The notes under the pieces were generated by a model. It saw only the letters and a list, made by a program, of their open reading frames with translations, made no database searches and was not told the origin of the DNA. A DNA stretch of 64,000 nt, taken from the NCBI RefSeq assembly GCF_028649535.1, contig NZ_JAQSJE010000002.1, forward strand, positions 244,150 through 308,149, given 5' to 3'. A program made the position numbers and the translations under genes. Shown here piece after piece: positions 49,508 through 58,415 of this stretch (positions within the stretch are counted from its first letter, which is position 1; the number at the start of each line of letters is the position of its first letter). This stretch comes from Mannheimia cairinae (lineage in GTDB: Bacteria > Pseudomonadota > Gammaproteobacteria > Enterobacterales > Pasteurellaceae).

Positions 49508-50017
49508 TTATGGATTTAGCAATTTTTCATCAAGTGCTAAATCTTCATTATGGTTGATGCCAATTCCCGCAGCTAATACATCACGAGCAATTTTGTGTGC
49601 TTCTTCTAAAGAGTGTTCTTTATAAGATCCACATTGGTATTCATTTAATTCCGGAATGGCAGAGACATCTGGGATTTTATTGAGGGCATCTTCCATTGAG
49701 GCTGTCCACGCTTTAGCCACTTCTTCTGCAGAAGGTGTACCAATTAGCGACATATAAAATCCGGTGCGACAACCCATCGGCGAAATATCAATAATTTCAA
49801 CCTGTTCACTATTAAGATGATCACGCATAAAGCCAGCAAAAAGGTGCTCCATCGTATGAATACCACGTACCGGTAGAATATCAATATTCGGGCGACAAAA
49901 ACGTAGGTCGAATACGGTAATGCTATCGCCTTTTGGTGTTGTCATTGTTTTCGCAACACGTACGGCTGGGGCATTCATTTTTGTATGATCAACTTTAAAA
50001 CTATCTAATAAAGGCAT
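49508..50017 (-). CDS. luxS: S-ribosylhomocysteine lyase LuxS
   Basis: Splits S-ribosylhomocysteine to homocysteine and DPD, the precursor of autoinducer-2, within the activated methyl cycle. The 169-aa protein has the metal-binding [15 protein letters not shown] (HxxEH, about residues 54-58), the catalytic cysteine in [13 protein letters not shown] (about residue 83), and the third metal ligand His in [10 protein letters not shown]? region (Cys/His near residue 126, [14 protein letters not shown]). Normal length. It follows letB by 23 bp on the same strand. Confidence 0.97.
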   Translation of the reverse strand: MPLLDSFKVDHTKMNAPAVRVAKTMTTPKGDSITVFDLRFCRPNIDILPVRGIHTMEHLFAGFMRDHLNSEQVEIIDISPMGCRTGFYMSLIGTPSAEEVAKAWTASMEDALNKIPDVSAIPELNEYQCGSYKEHSLEEAHKIARDVLAAGIGINHNEDLALDEKLLNP

Positions 50018-50040
50018 TTTTTACTCCAATCTAATAAAAA

Positions 50041-52704
50041 TTACTCTGCAATACCTTGTTCCCAAGCAGGGGCATCATCAGGTACTTTGCGTTGTAAGAA
50101 GAATCTGCGGTTAGCTTGTGCTTGAGGTTTCACTACTCTTGTATAAGGAGTTGAGAACTCAATACCGCCATTTAATAATTGCGACATAGTACCAGAATTC
50201 ATACTCACTCCTTGCAAGCTAATATCCATTGTATAGCCAGATGCTTGCCAGAATTGTGTATTGGTTCTGACTAAATGTTTGTATTTGTTGTTAATTTTCA
50301 AATGAATTAACACTCTATCGCCAAGTTCGCTTAATCCTAAGTGACTCACTACACCCACTTGCATACCACGGTACATCACAGGGGCTTCTGGTTGAATACC
50401 ATTTGCATTGGTTGTTTCTACAATAATAGGGAAACCATTGCTATATGTAGTTTTGGTTGTGTCCGTATCTGCGAGGGTAAATTGTGTTTGTGCTTTGCCA
50501 GAGCCTGCATCAACGGTAATATAATTTTGTAATGCGGCATCTAAATTTTTAAAGCCGGAAGTGCTAATTTCTGGGGCTATCACGCTAAATTTAGCACCAG
50601 CTTTTGCAATTAATGGGTAATATTTACCATAGATATAAGCGGTCACTTTTATCTGTTTTTTTGCATTTTGCAATTCTAACTTTTCAACCTGTCCAACAGT
50701 TAAACCCATATATTTAATATCCATACCTTCACTAAGTTTAGATCCATCTTTAGCAATTAAGGTGATATAAGTATTGTCCGAAGTCGCTTTTTCTTTGCTA
50801 GCGTATAAAGATTTATTTCCTTTTGAACTACTATTGTCAAAGCTGATTGCACCTTTTAGTGTTCGCATTAATGGTGAAGCGGCAACACTAACCCCTTTCA
50901 TTGATACATCAACAGCCATAGCTGGTTCTATCCAAAAACGGCTTTTATCTGTTAATAAATGACGATAACTTGGTTGAATAAATAACTCTACATCAAACTG
51001 TTTTTGTTTTGGGGTGATTTTTAATACTTCGCCCACTTGGAAATCACGGTATAACACAACTGAAGCTTCGCTAATGCCAGATAATGAATCTGCAGAAAGC
51101 GTGATAGTCGGTTTTTTATCTAAGGTTGTAATACCTGATTCCGCACTTTCTATATCTTTATAAAGAGGGTAATTTGATTTCGGACTTCCGCCTGCTGTAC
51201 CTGTTAATAAACGAATACCACCTTTTAGCCAATCAGACGGAGAGCCTGCATTCACTTTTAAGCCGTCTAATCCAACTGACATATCTATATTAGAAATTGC
51301 CACAAATTTACTATTGCTGCCAACTAAATTGCGATATTGCGGATAAATAATGCCATCAAAGTGAACGTTATCTAAATTGAGCTTTCGTTTTAATATTTCG
51401 CCAATTTGCACATCGTTATAATAAATACCTTGCCCAACATCAACCCCATAAGCTTGAGGAGATGTTAAACTGACACTTAGTAAATTTGGAAGATTAAGGA
51501 GGTAATCGGCCTCTTTTTGTACGATAAACTCATATTGAGGTTCGCCTTCTCCAGATAAAATATCAAAATAAATTCCACGGAATAATTCGCCTGCTTTAGC
51601 AAGTTGCTCTTTATTCAATGAGAATTTAGGTTCTTTTAATAAAATTTTTGAACCAGTACGTAATAGATTAATATGGCTTGGATCTATTAATAATGTTCCT
51701 TCCAACATTCTATACTCAGACTCATTTTTTAGCTGATCCGGTTTATTTTCATCATCTGAGAATTTTAATTGCGAAAGCGTACCAACTTGTATGTTTTGGT
51801 AAAATACAGTTGTATTATTTACTTTTAAGTTAGAAGCTAGAGGCACTTTAACCTTAACTTCGATACCTCGCTTGGCAGATTTTAGATCAGGGTAAAGATC
51901 AAATTTTTGCCCTTGTTCTGCAACATCAACAGTCTCTGGTGAATCAAATGCAATCGCACCTTGCACAACAGAAGCAAGGCTGTCCATATTCACATTAATA
52001 CCTTGCAAACTGACATCTGCAGTAATCCCACTAATATTCCAGAAACGGCTCTCTTTTTTGACTAAGTTTGCATATTTTTTGTTGATGATGACATCAATCT
52101 CAATTTTTTGCTGATCAGCAGTAAAGCGGTAGTCGGCTATGCTACCAACAGGTACTTTACGGAAATAAACACTAGCACCTACCGTAATAGAGGCAAGATC
52201 ATCAGAAATTAAGCGAACGAGCAAGTCCCCATCACTTACGGTTACCGCTGGAGGATCTTCTTCTGCAATAAATTCATCGGTCGGTTCGCCTTCACCAGGA
52301 AGAAGAGTTATATAGTTTCCTGAAACAATAGCATCTAAGCCTGATACTCCTGCTAAAGAAGCACTTGGTTGTACCAGCCAAAATTTAGTTTCTTTTCGTA
52401 GAACACTTTTGGCTTCGGGGTTAATTTCCGCCTGAACTTCAACTTCTTTTAAATTATCAATAAAGTAAACACGTTTTACTTGACCGATTTGTAACCCCTG
52501 GTAGCGAATAACAGTTTTTCCTGCGGTAATGCCATCACCTTTTGCAAATCTAATCGTAATGGTTTCGCCTTGTTCTTTTAATATTTGAAAAAATAGCAAC
52601 ACACCAATAATAAAAGCAACGATAGGCAAGAGCCAGAAAGGAGATATTTTGCGAGGTTGTCGAATATGAGCATCGACGACATCTTGTCTATTTTCTTCCA
52701 TCAT
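50041..52704 (-). CDS. letB: LetB/YebT-type MCE-domain envelope lipid transport protein
   Basis: Envelope protein that in E. coli forms a tube of stacked MCE rings between inner and outer membrane for lipid movement. The 887-aa protein has one N-terminal membrane segment (residues about 22-42). A repeated barrel motif of the form Y-x-x-x-x-V/I-G-x-V/I recurs seven times (for example RYQGLQIGQVKRV, FYQNIQVGTLSQL, KYMGLTVGQVEKL, MYRGMQVGVVSHL), consistent with seven MCE domains as in E. coli LetB (877 aa). The usual partner letA/pqiA-type gene is not adjacent: fur lies upstream instead. PqiB has three MCE domains, so LetB is the better name. Confidence 0.85.
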   Translation of the reverse strand: MMEENRQDVVDAHIRQPRKISPFWLLPIVAFIIGVLLFFQILKEQGETITIRFAKGDGITAGKTVIRYQGLQIGQVKRVYFIDNLKEVEVQAEINPEAKSVLRKETKFWLVQPSASLAGVSGLDAIVSGNYITLLPGEGEPTDEFIAEEDPPAVTVSDGDLLVRLISDDLASITVGASVYFRKVPVGSIADYRFTADQQKIEIDVIINKKYANLVKKESRFWNISGITADVSLQGINVNMDSLASVVQGAIAFDSPETVDVAEQGQKFDLYPDLKSAKRGIEVKVKVPLASNLKVNNTTVFYQNIQVGTLSQLKFSDDENKPDQLKNESEYRMLEGTLLIDPSHINLLRTGSKILLKEPKFSLNKEQLAKAGELFRGIYFDILSGEGEPQYEFIVQKEADYLLNLPNLLSVSLTSPQAYGVDVGQGIYYNDVQIGEILKRKLNLDNVHFDGIIYPQYRNLVGSNSKFVAISNIDMSVGLDGLKVNAGSPSDWLKGGIRLLTGTAGGSPKSNYPLYKDIESAESGITTLDKKPTITLSADSLSGISEASVVLYRDFQVGEVLKITPKQKQFDVELFIQPSYRHLLTDKSRFWIEPAMAVDVSMKGVSVAASPLMRTLKGAISFDNSSSKGNKSLYASKEKATSDNTYITLIAKDGSKLSEGMDIKYMGLTVGQVEKLELQNAKKQIKVTAYIYGKYYPLIAKAGAKFSVIAPEISTSGFKNLDAALQNYITVDAGSGKAQTQFTLADTDTTKTTYSNGFPIIVETTNANGIQPEAPVMYRGMQVGVVSHLGLSELGDRVLIHLKINNKYKHLVRTNTQFWQASGYTMDISLQGVSMNSGTMSQLLNGGIEFSTPYTRVVKPQAQANRRFFLQRKVPDDAPAWEQGIAE

Positions 52705-52736
52705 AATCTTAATTTAGGATAACCTATATAGAACAA

Positions 52737-52765
52737 TACCGAAGTCTCATAATAAGACTTCGGTA
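52737..52765 (-). terminator. terminator downstream of fur
   Basis: TACCGAAGTCT / AGACTTCGGTA is a perfect 11-bp stem with a 7-nt loop, 36 bp after the fur stop on the minus strand. It separates the ybfE-fldA-fur group from letB. Confidence 0.8.
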
Positions 52766-52800
52766 GATAATTAAAGAATCAATAAAATAGGAGAAAAAGG

Positions 52801-53250
52801 TTATTTTTTCTCATCACAGTTTGTTAAATTACTACATTTACCATATAGATATAAACTATGATTGGCTAATTCCATACCGTGTTTTTCACTAATTTCACGT
52901 TGGCGGCGTTCCATATCCGGATCTTTAAATTCAAATACTTTACCGCAGTCCATACAAATGATGTGATCGTGTTCGTGGTTCATATTTAATTCAAAGACGG
53001 CTTTGTTTGCATCAAAGTTATGGCGAGTTAAAATGCCTGCTTCTTCAAATTGATTTAAAACACGATATACGGTTGCCAAACCAATATCTGAGCCTTTCTC
53101 GAGTAGAATCTTATAAATATCTTCCGCAGCAAAATGTTGCATTTCATCACGGATTTCTTGCATTAATGCAAGAATAGTTAAGCGAGGCTCTGTTACTTTT
53201 AAACCTACATCTTTTAAACGTTTTACATTTTCTTCAGACATATTAGCCAC
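52801..53250 (-). CDS. fur: ferric uptake regulator Fur
   Basis: Iron-dependent repressor of uptake genes. The 149-aa protein has an N-terminal winged helix (LKVTEPRLTILALM, IGLATVYRVLNQFEEAG) and a C-terminal metal-binding domain with NMNHEHDHIICMDCGKVFEF (His-rich cluster and CxxC, residues about 87-106) and a second Cys pair near the end (GKCSNLTNC). Order ybfE-fldA-fur is as in E. coli. The gene is 18 bp after fldA, so the two are co-transcribed. Confidence 0.96.
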   Translation of the reverse strand: MANMSEENVKRLKDVGLKVTEPRLTILALMQEIRDEMQHFAAEDIYKILLEKGSDIGLATVYRVLNQFEEAGILTRHNFDANKAVFELNMNHEHDHIICMDCGKVFEFKDPDMERRQREISEKHGMELANHSLYLYGKCSNLTNCDEKK

Positions 53251-53268
53251 CTATTATCTAAAAAGTAA

Positions 53269-53793
53269 TTATGCGAGTTGATCTAAACACATCTCTTCTT
53301 TTAATTGTTCACACCATTTATTAACACGCTCAGTCGTTAATTCTGGTTGGCGATCTTCATCAATACATAGACCAACAAAAGTATTCTCATCAACTAATGC
53401 TTGTGATACCTCAAAAGTATAGCCTTCAGTCGGCCAATGGCCAACAATTACACCACCGTTTGGTTCAACAATATCACGAATCGTACCCATTGCATCACAG
53501 AAATATTCTGCATAATCTTCTTGGTCACCACAACCAAAAATAGCTACGACTTTACCATTGAAATCGATCTCTTTTAAAGTCGGCATAAAGTCGTCCCAGT
53601 CTGCCTGAGACTCACCATAATACCAAGTTGGAATACCGAACATTAAAAAATCGTATGCTTCGATATCTTCTTTTGTACTTTTTGCAATATCACGAATATC
53701 AATTAATTCAGGGCTTAATTGTTTTTGAATCATTTTCGAGATATTTTCTGTATTACCTGTATCGCTACCGTAAAATAAACCTACAACTGCCAT
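53269..53793 (-). CDS. fldA: flavodoxin FldA
   Basis: FMN electron carrier that serves reductive enzymes such as IspG (whose gene is in this window), radical-SAM enzymes and others. The 174-aa protein has the FMN phosphate loop YGSDTGNTENI (residues about 9-19) and the isoalloxazine-side segments PTWYYGESQADWDDF and FGCGDQEDYAEYFCDA. It is a long-chain flavodoxin of the FldA type. fur follows at 18 bp and ybfE lies 5 bp before it. Confidence 0.95.
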   Translation of the reverse strand: MAVVGLFYGSDTGNTENISKMIQKQLSPELIDIRDIAKSTKEDIEAYDFLMFGIPTWYYGESQADWDDFMPTLKEIDFNGKVVAIFGCGDQEDYAEYFCDAMGTIRDIVEPNGGVIVGHWPTEGYTFEVSQALVDENTFVGLCIDEDRQPELTTERVNKWCEQLKEEMCLDQLA

Positions 53794-53798
53794 TCTTA

Positions 53799-54074
53799 CT
53801 ACCTATCTTTGATATAATTATTTAGAATTATTTCAATTAATTGTCCGCGAGAGATACCACGCTCAGACGCCTGTTCCTCTAATAATTGCACTAAATCCGA
53901 ATGTAACTTTAACTCCACACGTTTTAAGCCTGAGGATTTATCACGCTTAAGTTGGTTACGTTTATTAATTCGAATTTGTTGCTCTCGAGCAAGAGGATTT
54001 GTGCGAGGACGCCCAACCTTTGGTACAGTCGCAAACAGATCTAATGTTATACAATCTGAATCTTGCTTTGCCAT
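53799..54074 (-). CDS. ybfE: YbfE-type ribbon-helix-helix protein
   Basis: Small putative DNA-binding protein, 91 aa from the ATG at 54074 (MAKQDSDCITLDLFATV). It has the basic GRPRTNPLAREQQIRINKRN segment (in parts GRPRTNPLAREQ, QIRINKRNQLKRD) and a C-terminal ribbon-helix-helix (LKRVELKLHSDLVQLLEEQA, then SRGQLIEIILNNYI). E. coli YbfE is LexA-regulated and sits before fldA-fur, as here. I see no LexA box upstream in this sequence. An in-frame TTG 42 bp upstream overlaps a Fur-like sequence and was rejected. Function is unproven. Confidence 0.85.
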   Translation of the reverse strand: MAKQDSDCITLDLFATVPKVGRPRTNPLAREQQIRINKRNQLKRDKSSGLKRVELKLHSDLVQLLEEQASERGISRGQLIEIILNNYIKDR

Positions 54075-54114
54075 TTCATTTAAAATATTGGGCTTTTGCC
54101 TCTTTTTATTTCTC

Positions 54115-54148
54115 AATAATGAGAATGAGACGCTACTTTTAAAGTAGC
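54115..54148 (-). promoter_or_regulatory. Fur-like box and palindrome upstream of ybfE-fldA-fur
   Basis: In the 364-bp gap between ybfE and the divergent usg gene, AATAATGAGAATGAGA (54115-54130) has the repeated xATAAT/GAGAAT hexamers of a Fur box, matching about 11-12 of 19 consensus positions. Directly beside it GCTACTTT-T-AAAGTAGC (54132-54148) is a perfect 8-bp inverted repeat with a one-base centre. Autoregulation of fur is known in E. coli. The palindrome is of unknown function. The rest of the gap is AT-rich with one uptake signal near 54232 and no gene. Confidence 0.4.
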
Positions 54149-54438
54149 AACTATATCAAAAGTCGCTTCATTTGAAAAGCAAATCAGTTAGAAAACAAAG
54201 AGAGGATTTTTGCAAAATTTTCACTAAATTTAACCGCTTGTCGCTTTTTAGTATTCTATAGTCCTATTTGGTTATTTTATCGAATAATGTGAAAAAATAG
54301 CAGTCGAATAAGAGGTGAATTTGTCTATTGTTGTAATTAGACTGACATTTATTAAACCAATTTTTTGTTTTTATTCTTTAACTCGCAATAAATTAGCATA
54401 TAATTTATTAATATCTGAGTAATAAAAAAGGAGATACC

Positions 54439-55425
54439 GTGTCAAACATTCATTTAGCTATCGCAAGTGATTTTGCTCTTGCTGAAAAATTATTGGAAGC
54501 ACTAGAAAATAAAAATTTAGCCATTGAAAAAATTTCGGCAGTCGAGCTTGAGCCTTTTGGTGAAGAACAAAATTTACGTTTTGGCACAAAAGCCGTTGCA
54601 CAATATGCCTTAGATGAAGTGAACTGGGCAGAATTCACTCACGTATTCTTCGCCGGCAAAATGGCTCAAGCAGAAGTGTTGGCAGAGGCGGTTAAAGCAG
54701 GATGTGTCATTTTAGATTTATATGGAATTACCGCCTTGATTAGCGATGTGCCTGTCGTTGTGCCAAGCATTAATGATGAAAACGTAGCAAATTTACGTGA
54801 GCGAAATATTGTTGCCCTTGCGAATCCTCAAGTATCACAATTAGCACTCGCATTAAAACCGATTTTAAATCAACCATTAAGCCAGGTTTTTGTTACCTCG
54901 CTTTTACCCTCTGCTTACTTTGGTGATGAAAAAGTAAAAGAATTAGCAGGGCAAACCGCTCGTTTGCTAAATGGTATTCCGTTTGATGAAAATGCAGAAC
55001 GTATAGCTTTTGATGTTGTGCCTGCAAATGTACAAGGGGAAGAAAAAAATCTACCGTTTTCAAAAGCCTTTGAATTACAACTTGCAAAAGTATTGCCAAA
55101 TTTAACCGCTTGTACAACTTTCCACGCAGTACAAGTTCCTGTGTTTTACGGTGTGTCGCAAATGGTTTCGGTGCAGTCTGAATATCAATTAGATGCGGAA
55201 ACATTAAGCGAGGAATGGAAAGCGACAAATTGGGTGAATTTCAGTGAAAAAACGGTAATAACTGCAGTTAAAAATGGTGAAAATGAAGAGGAAAACGCAT
55301 TAGAAATCAGTCAGCTACTCGCTAAATCAGAGCAGGGAATCCAATTCTGGTCAGTAGCAGACGAACAACGTTTTAGCCTTGCTTTTTTAGCGGTTGAATT
55401 ATTGAATTTAGTATTAGATTATTAA
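54439..55425 (+). CDS. usg: Usg-type aspartate-semialdehyde dehydrogenase homologue lacking catalytic residues
   Basis: Member of the ASADH superfamily, 328 aa, starting GTG at 54439 behind AAGGAG. The fold markers are present: an N-terminal nucleotide-binding region (LAIASDFALAEKLLEAL), ALANPQVSQLALAL, PFSKAFELQL and VPVFYGVSQMVSV. The residue that is the catalytic Cys in ASADH (NPxCST) is Val here, and the His of the usual G-H-S motif is also Val (YGVSQ). This fits USG-1 proteins, which are ASADH relatives of unknown role. It is unlikely to have ASADH activity; a true asd gene should be elsewhere. It is alone on its transcript as far as seen. Confidence 0.85.
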   Translation: MSNIHLAIASDFALAEKLLEALENKNLAIEKISAVELEPFGEEQNLRFGTKAVAQYALDEVNWAEFTHVFFAGKMAQAEVLAEAVKAGCVILDLYGITALISDVPVVVPSINDENVANLRERNIVALANPQVSQLALALKPILNQPLSQVFVTSLLPSAYFGDEKVKELAGQTARLLNGIPFDENAERIAFDVVPANVQGEEKNLPFSKAFELQLAKVLPNLTACTTFHAVQVPVFYGVSQMVSVQSEYQLDAETLSEEWKATNWVNFSEKTVITAVKNGENEEENALEISQLLAKSEQGIQFWSVADEQRFSLAFLAVELLNLVLDY

Positions 55426-55462
55426 ATCACTTGCTAAGTTATCTGTTTCGTGATAAAAATCG

Positions 55463-55496
55463 ACAACGCCCAAGCAAACGTTTGCTTGGGCGTTGT
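55463..55496 (+). promoter_or_regulatory. 34-bp perfect palindrome with PurR-type operator
   Basis: The 34-bp palindrome is symmetric about 55479/55480. Its core AAGCAAACGTTTGCTT (55472-55487) fits the E. coli PurR operator ANGCAANCGNTTNCNT at every fixed position. It lies 26 bp before the start of the purine permease gene and 38 bp after usg, and TTGTTTCTT follows it, so it could also fold as a terminator for usg. PurR control of the permease is a strong inference: PurR represses purine uptake and synthesis genes in enterobacteria. Confidence 0.75.
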
Positions 55497-55521
55497 TGTT
55501 TCTTAAAATTCTGAAGGTCTT

Positions 55522-56817
55522 ATGTTAGAAAAATTATTTCAGCTATCGGCTAAAGGTAGCAATGCTAAAACAGAAATTGTGGCAGGTATCACTACCTTTT
55601 TCACAATGGTTTATATTGTTTTCGTTAATCCCTCAATTCTTGGTGTAGCCGGTATGGATACTCAAGTAGTGTTTGTAACCACTTGTTTAATCGCTGCATT
55701 CGGCACTATCGCAATGGGATTATTTAGTAATCTACCTATCGCACTTGCCCCTGCAATGGGATTAAATGCCTTCTTTGCATTTGTGGTCGTGCAAAAACTT
55801 GGCTACTCTTGGCAAGTCGGAATGGGAGCGATTTTTTTAGGCTCTGTTGGCTTGTTCCTTTTAACCGTTTTACAAATTCGCTACTGGTTTATGTCTGCAA
55901 TTCCGCTCGGTTTACGTGTGGGGATTGGTGCAGGTATCGGTTTATTTATCGCCTTAATCGGCTTTAAAAATATGGGATTAGTTGTTCCAAGCCCAGCAAC
56001 ACTTGTTGCGTTAGGCGATTTGCACGATCCAAAAGTGTTAATGGGTATTTTAGGTTTCTTTATCATTGTTGTGCTTGCCGCAAAAGGCATTCACTCTGGT
56101 GTATTAATTTCTATTACTGTGGTTACTGCCCTAGCGTTAATATTTGACCCTGCAGTAACTTTTAATGGTGTGATGTCTATGCCACCAAGTCTAGGGGCTG
56201 TTGTTGGGCAAGTTGATATTGCAGGTGCATTTGATGTCGCCTTGCTTGGCATTATTTTCTCTTTTATGTTGGTGAACTTATTTGACTCATCAGGCACTTT
56301 AATTGCGGTAACTACTAAAGCAGGTTTTGCTGATGAGCAAGGTCGATTCCCGAGAATGAAACAAGCCCTATTGGTAGATAGTACCGCAGCAATGGCTGGT
56401 TCTTATATGGGAACATCTGCTATTTCAACCTATATTGAAAGCGGTTCTGGCGTATCTGTTGGCGGACGTACAGGCTTAACTGCTGTTGTAGTAGGAATTT
56501 TATTCCTCCTAACCATTTTCTTCTCACCACTTGCAGGCTTAGTACCCGCTTATGCAACCGCAGGGGCATTAGTGTTTGTCGGCATTTTAATGGCTTCAAG
56601 CCTGATTGAAGTGAAATGGGATGATTTAACCGAAGCAACACCAGCCTTTATTACCACTGCAATGATGCCGTTTACCTACTCCATTACGGAAGGGATTGCC
56701 TTTGGTTTTATTAGCTACTGCGTAATGAAAGCTTTTACAGGTCGTTGGAAAGAAATTAATCCATCAGTTGCAGTTGTTTCACTGCTCTTTATTGCGAAAT
56801 TTATTTGGGTAGGGTAA
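55522..56817 (+). CDS. AzgA-family purine (adenine or hypoxanthine/guanine) permease
   Basis: Inner-membrane proton-coupled purine permease of the AzgA branch of NCS2. The 431-aa protein has about twelve hydrophobic segments and the family landmarks AGITTFFTMVYIVFVNPSIL, PIALAPAMGLNAFFAFVV, and FVNPSI, then LVNLFDSSGTLIAVTTKAG and TSAISTYIESGSGVSVGGRTGL (in parts). Such proteins transport adenine (PurP/AdeP) or guanine/hypoxanthine (GhxP/GhxQ); the substrate cannot be set from sequence reading. A PurR-type palindrome lies directly upstream. Confidence 0.88.
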   Translation: MLEKLFQLSAKGSNAKTEIVAGITTFFTMVYIVFVNPSILGVAGMDTQVVFVTTCLIAAFGTIAMGLFSNLPIALAPAMGLNAFFAFVVVQKLGYSWQVGMGAIFLGSVGLFLLTVLQIRYWFMSAIPLGLRVGIGAGIGLFIALIGFKNMGLVVPSPATLVALGDLHDPKVLMGILGFFIIVVLAAKGIHSGVLISITVVTALALIFDPAVTFNGVMSMPPSLGAVVGQVDIAGAFDVALLGIIFSFMLVNLFDSSGTLIAVTTKAGFADEQGRFPRMKQALLVDSTAAMAGSYMGTSAISTYIESGSGVSVGGRTGLTAVVVGILFLLTIFFSPLAGLVPAYATAGALVFVGILMASSLIEVKWDDLTEATPAFITTAMMPFTYSITEGIAFGFISYCVMKAFTGRWKEINPSVAVVSLLFIAKFIWVG

Positions 56818-56853
56818 TCTTCCCCCATTTCTTATTTCAGCAGTTAATTTCGA

Positions 56854-58044
56854 ATGCAAAATTTTGATGTAATCATTATCGGAGCTGGGGCAGCAGGCTT
56901 ATTTTGTGCTGCTCAGCTCGGGCAAGCAGGCAAAAAGGTTGTCGTTTTAGATAGCGGTAAAAAAGTCGGGCGTAAAATCTTAATGTCGGGCGGTGGTTTT
57001 TGTAACTTCACGAATTTAGATGTGAATGCCAGCCACTATTTAAGCCAAAATCGCCATTTTGTGAAATCCGCACTTTCACGTTATACCCAATGGGATTTCA
57101 TCTCTTTGGTGGCAACCTATGGCATTACTTATCACGAAAAAGAACTAGGGCAACTTTTTTGCGATGAAAGCTCTCAACAAATTGTGAATTTATTACAAGC
57201 TGAATGCGAAAAAGGTAAAGTCGAAATTTTGTTGCGACAAGCGGTGGTTTCTGTGGAAAAAATTGCAAACACTTTCCAAATTTCGACCGCTTGTAATCAA
57301 TTTCAAACTGAAAATTTAGTGATTGCTACGGGCGGTTTGTCTATGCCTGCATTAGGAGCAAGCCCTTTTGGTTATCAGATTGCCGAACAGTTTGATATTC
57401 CCATTATCCCGCCTCGTGCAAGCCTTGTTCCTTTTACTTGGAAAGAGAGTGATAAACATTTTGTCGAGCTTTCCGGCATTGCAATGCCAATTACAGTTTC
57501 AAGCAATGGCAAAAGTTTTAGTAACCAAATGTTATTTACCCACCGAGGATTATCCGGCCCTGCGATTTTGCAGATTTCAAACTATTGGGAATTGGGTGAA
57601 ACCGTTGAAATTGATTTGTTACCAAATGATTCCATTTTGGATATTCTGGCTGAACTGCGTCAATCTTCGCCGAAATTGCAGCTAAAAACCGTTTTATCAC
57701 GTTATTTACCGAAAAAATTGGTAGAGGTTTGGTTGGAACAAAAATTACTCTCCGACAAAGTTATCGCCCAACTAAGTAAAGCCGAATTAAATGCGTTAGA
57801 GCAATTTATTCATCATTGGCAGTTCTTACCGAATGGCACGGAAGGCTATCGTACCGCTGAAGTTACGAAAGGAGGGGTAGATACGAACCATATTTCCTCT
57901 AAAACAATGGAAGCTAAGAATACCGAAGGGCTTTATTTTATCGGCGAAGTGCTTGATATAACCGGCTGGCTTGGCGGTTATAATTTCCAATGGGCGTGGT
58001 CTTCAGCCTTTGCTTGTGCAGAAGGGATTATTGAAAAAGGTTAA
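56854..58044 (+). CDS. HI0933/YhiN-family FAD-dependent oxidoreductase
   Basis: Flavoprotein of the HI0933 (YhiN/BaiN-like) family, 396 aa, function unsettled in most members. It begins with the FAD dinucleotide fold IIIGAGAAGLFCAAQLG (residues 6-22), followed by VGRKILMSGGGFCNFTNL, LVIATGGLSMPALGASPFGY, and near the C-terminus GLYFIGEVLDITGWLGGYNFQWAW (in parts). Two uptake-signal cores lie inside near 57238 and 57286. A 37-bp gap separates it from the permease, and a bidirectional terminator follows. Confidence 0.88.
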   Translation: MQNFDVIIIGAGAAGLFCAAQLGQAGKKVVVLDSGKKVGRKILMSGGGFCNFTNLDVNASHYLSQNRHFVKSALSRYTQWDFISLVATYGITYHEKELGQLFCDESSQQIVNLLQAECEKGKVEILLRQAVVSVEKIANTFQISTACNQFQTENLVIATGGLSMPALGASPFGYQIAEQFDIPIIPPRASLVPFTWKESDKHFVELSGIAMPITVSSNGKSFSNQMLFTHRGLSGPAILQISNYWELGETVEIDLLPNDSILDILAELRQSSPKLQLKTVLSRYLPKKLVEVWLEQKLLSDKVIAQLSKAELNALEQFIHHWQFLPNGTEGYRTAEVTKGGVDTNHISSKTMEAKNTEGLYFIGEVLDITGWLGGYNFQWAWSSAFACAEGIIEKG

Positions 58045-58048
58045 AAAC

Positions 58049-58080
58049 AAATAAGGCGAACTCAACGGTTCGCCTTATTT
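58049..58080. terminator. bidirectional terminator between the HI0933-family gene and infA
   Basis: AAATAAGGCGAAC / GTTCGCCTTATTT is a perfect 13-bp stem with a 6-nt loop. It has A-rich sequence on one side and TTT-TT on the other and sits between convergent genes. Confidence 0.9.
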
Positions 58081-58086
58081 TTGTGA

Positions 58087-58305
<219 letters not shown>

Positions 58306-58415
58306 TTATTCCTCTTTAAGTTCTATCATTTTTATTAAGTGCCATTCGGCGAAAAACGGCGGATATTATACGCTTATTTGCTTAAATTACAATCGTTTAT
58401 CACATTTCCGAAAAA

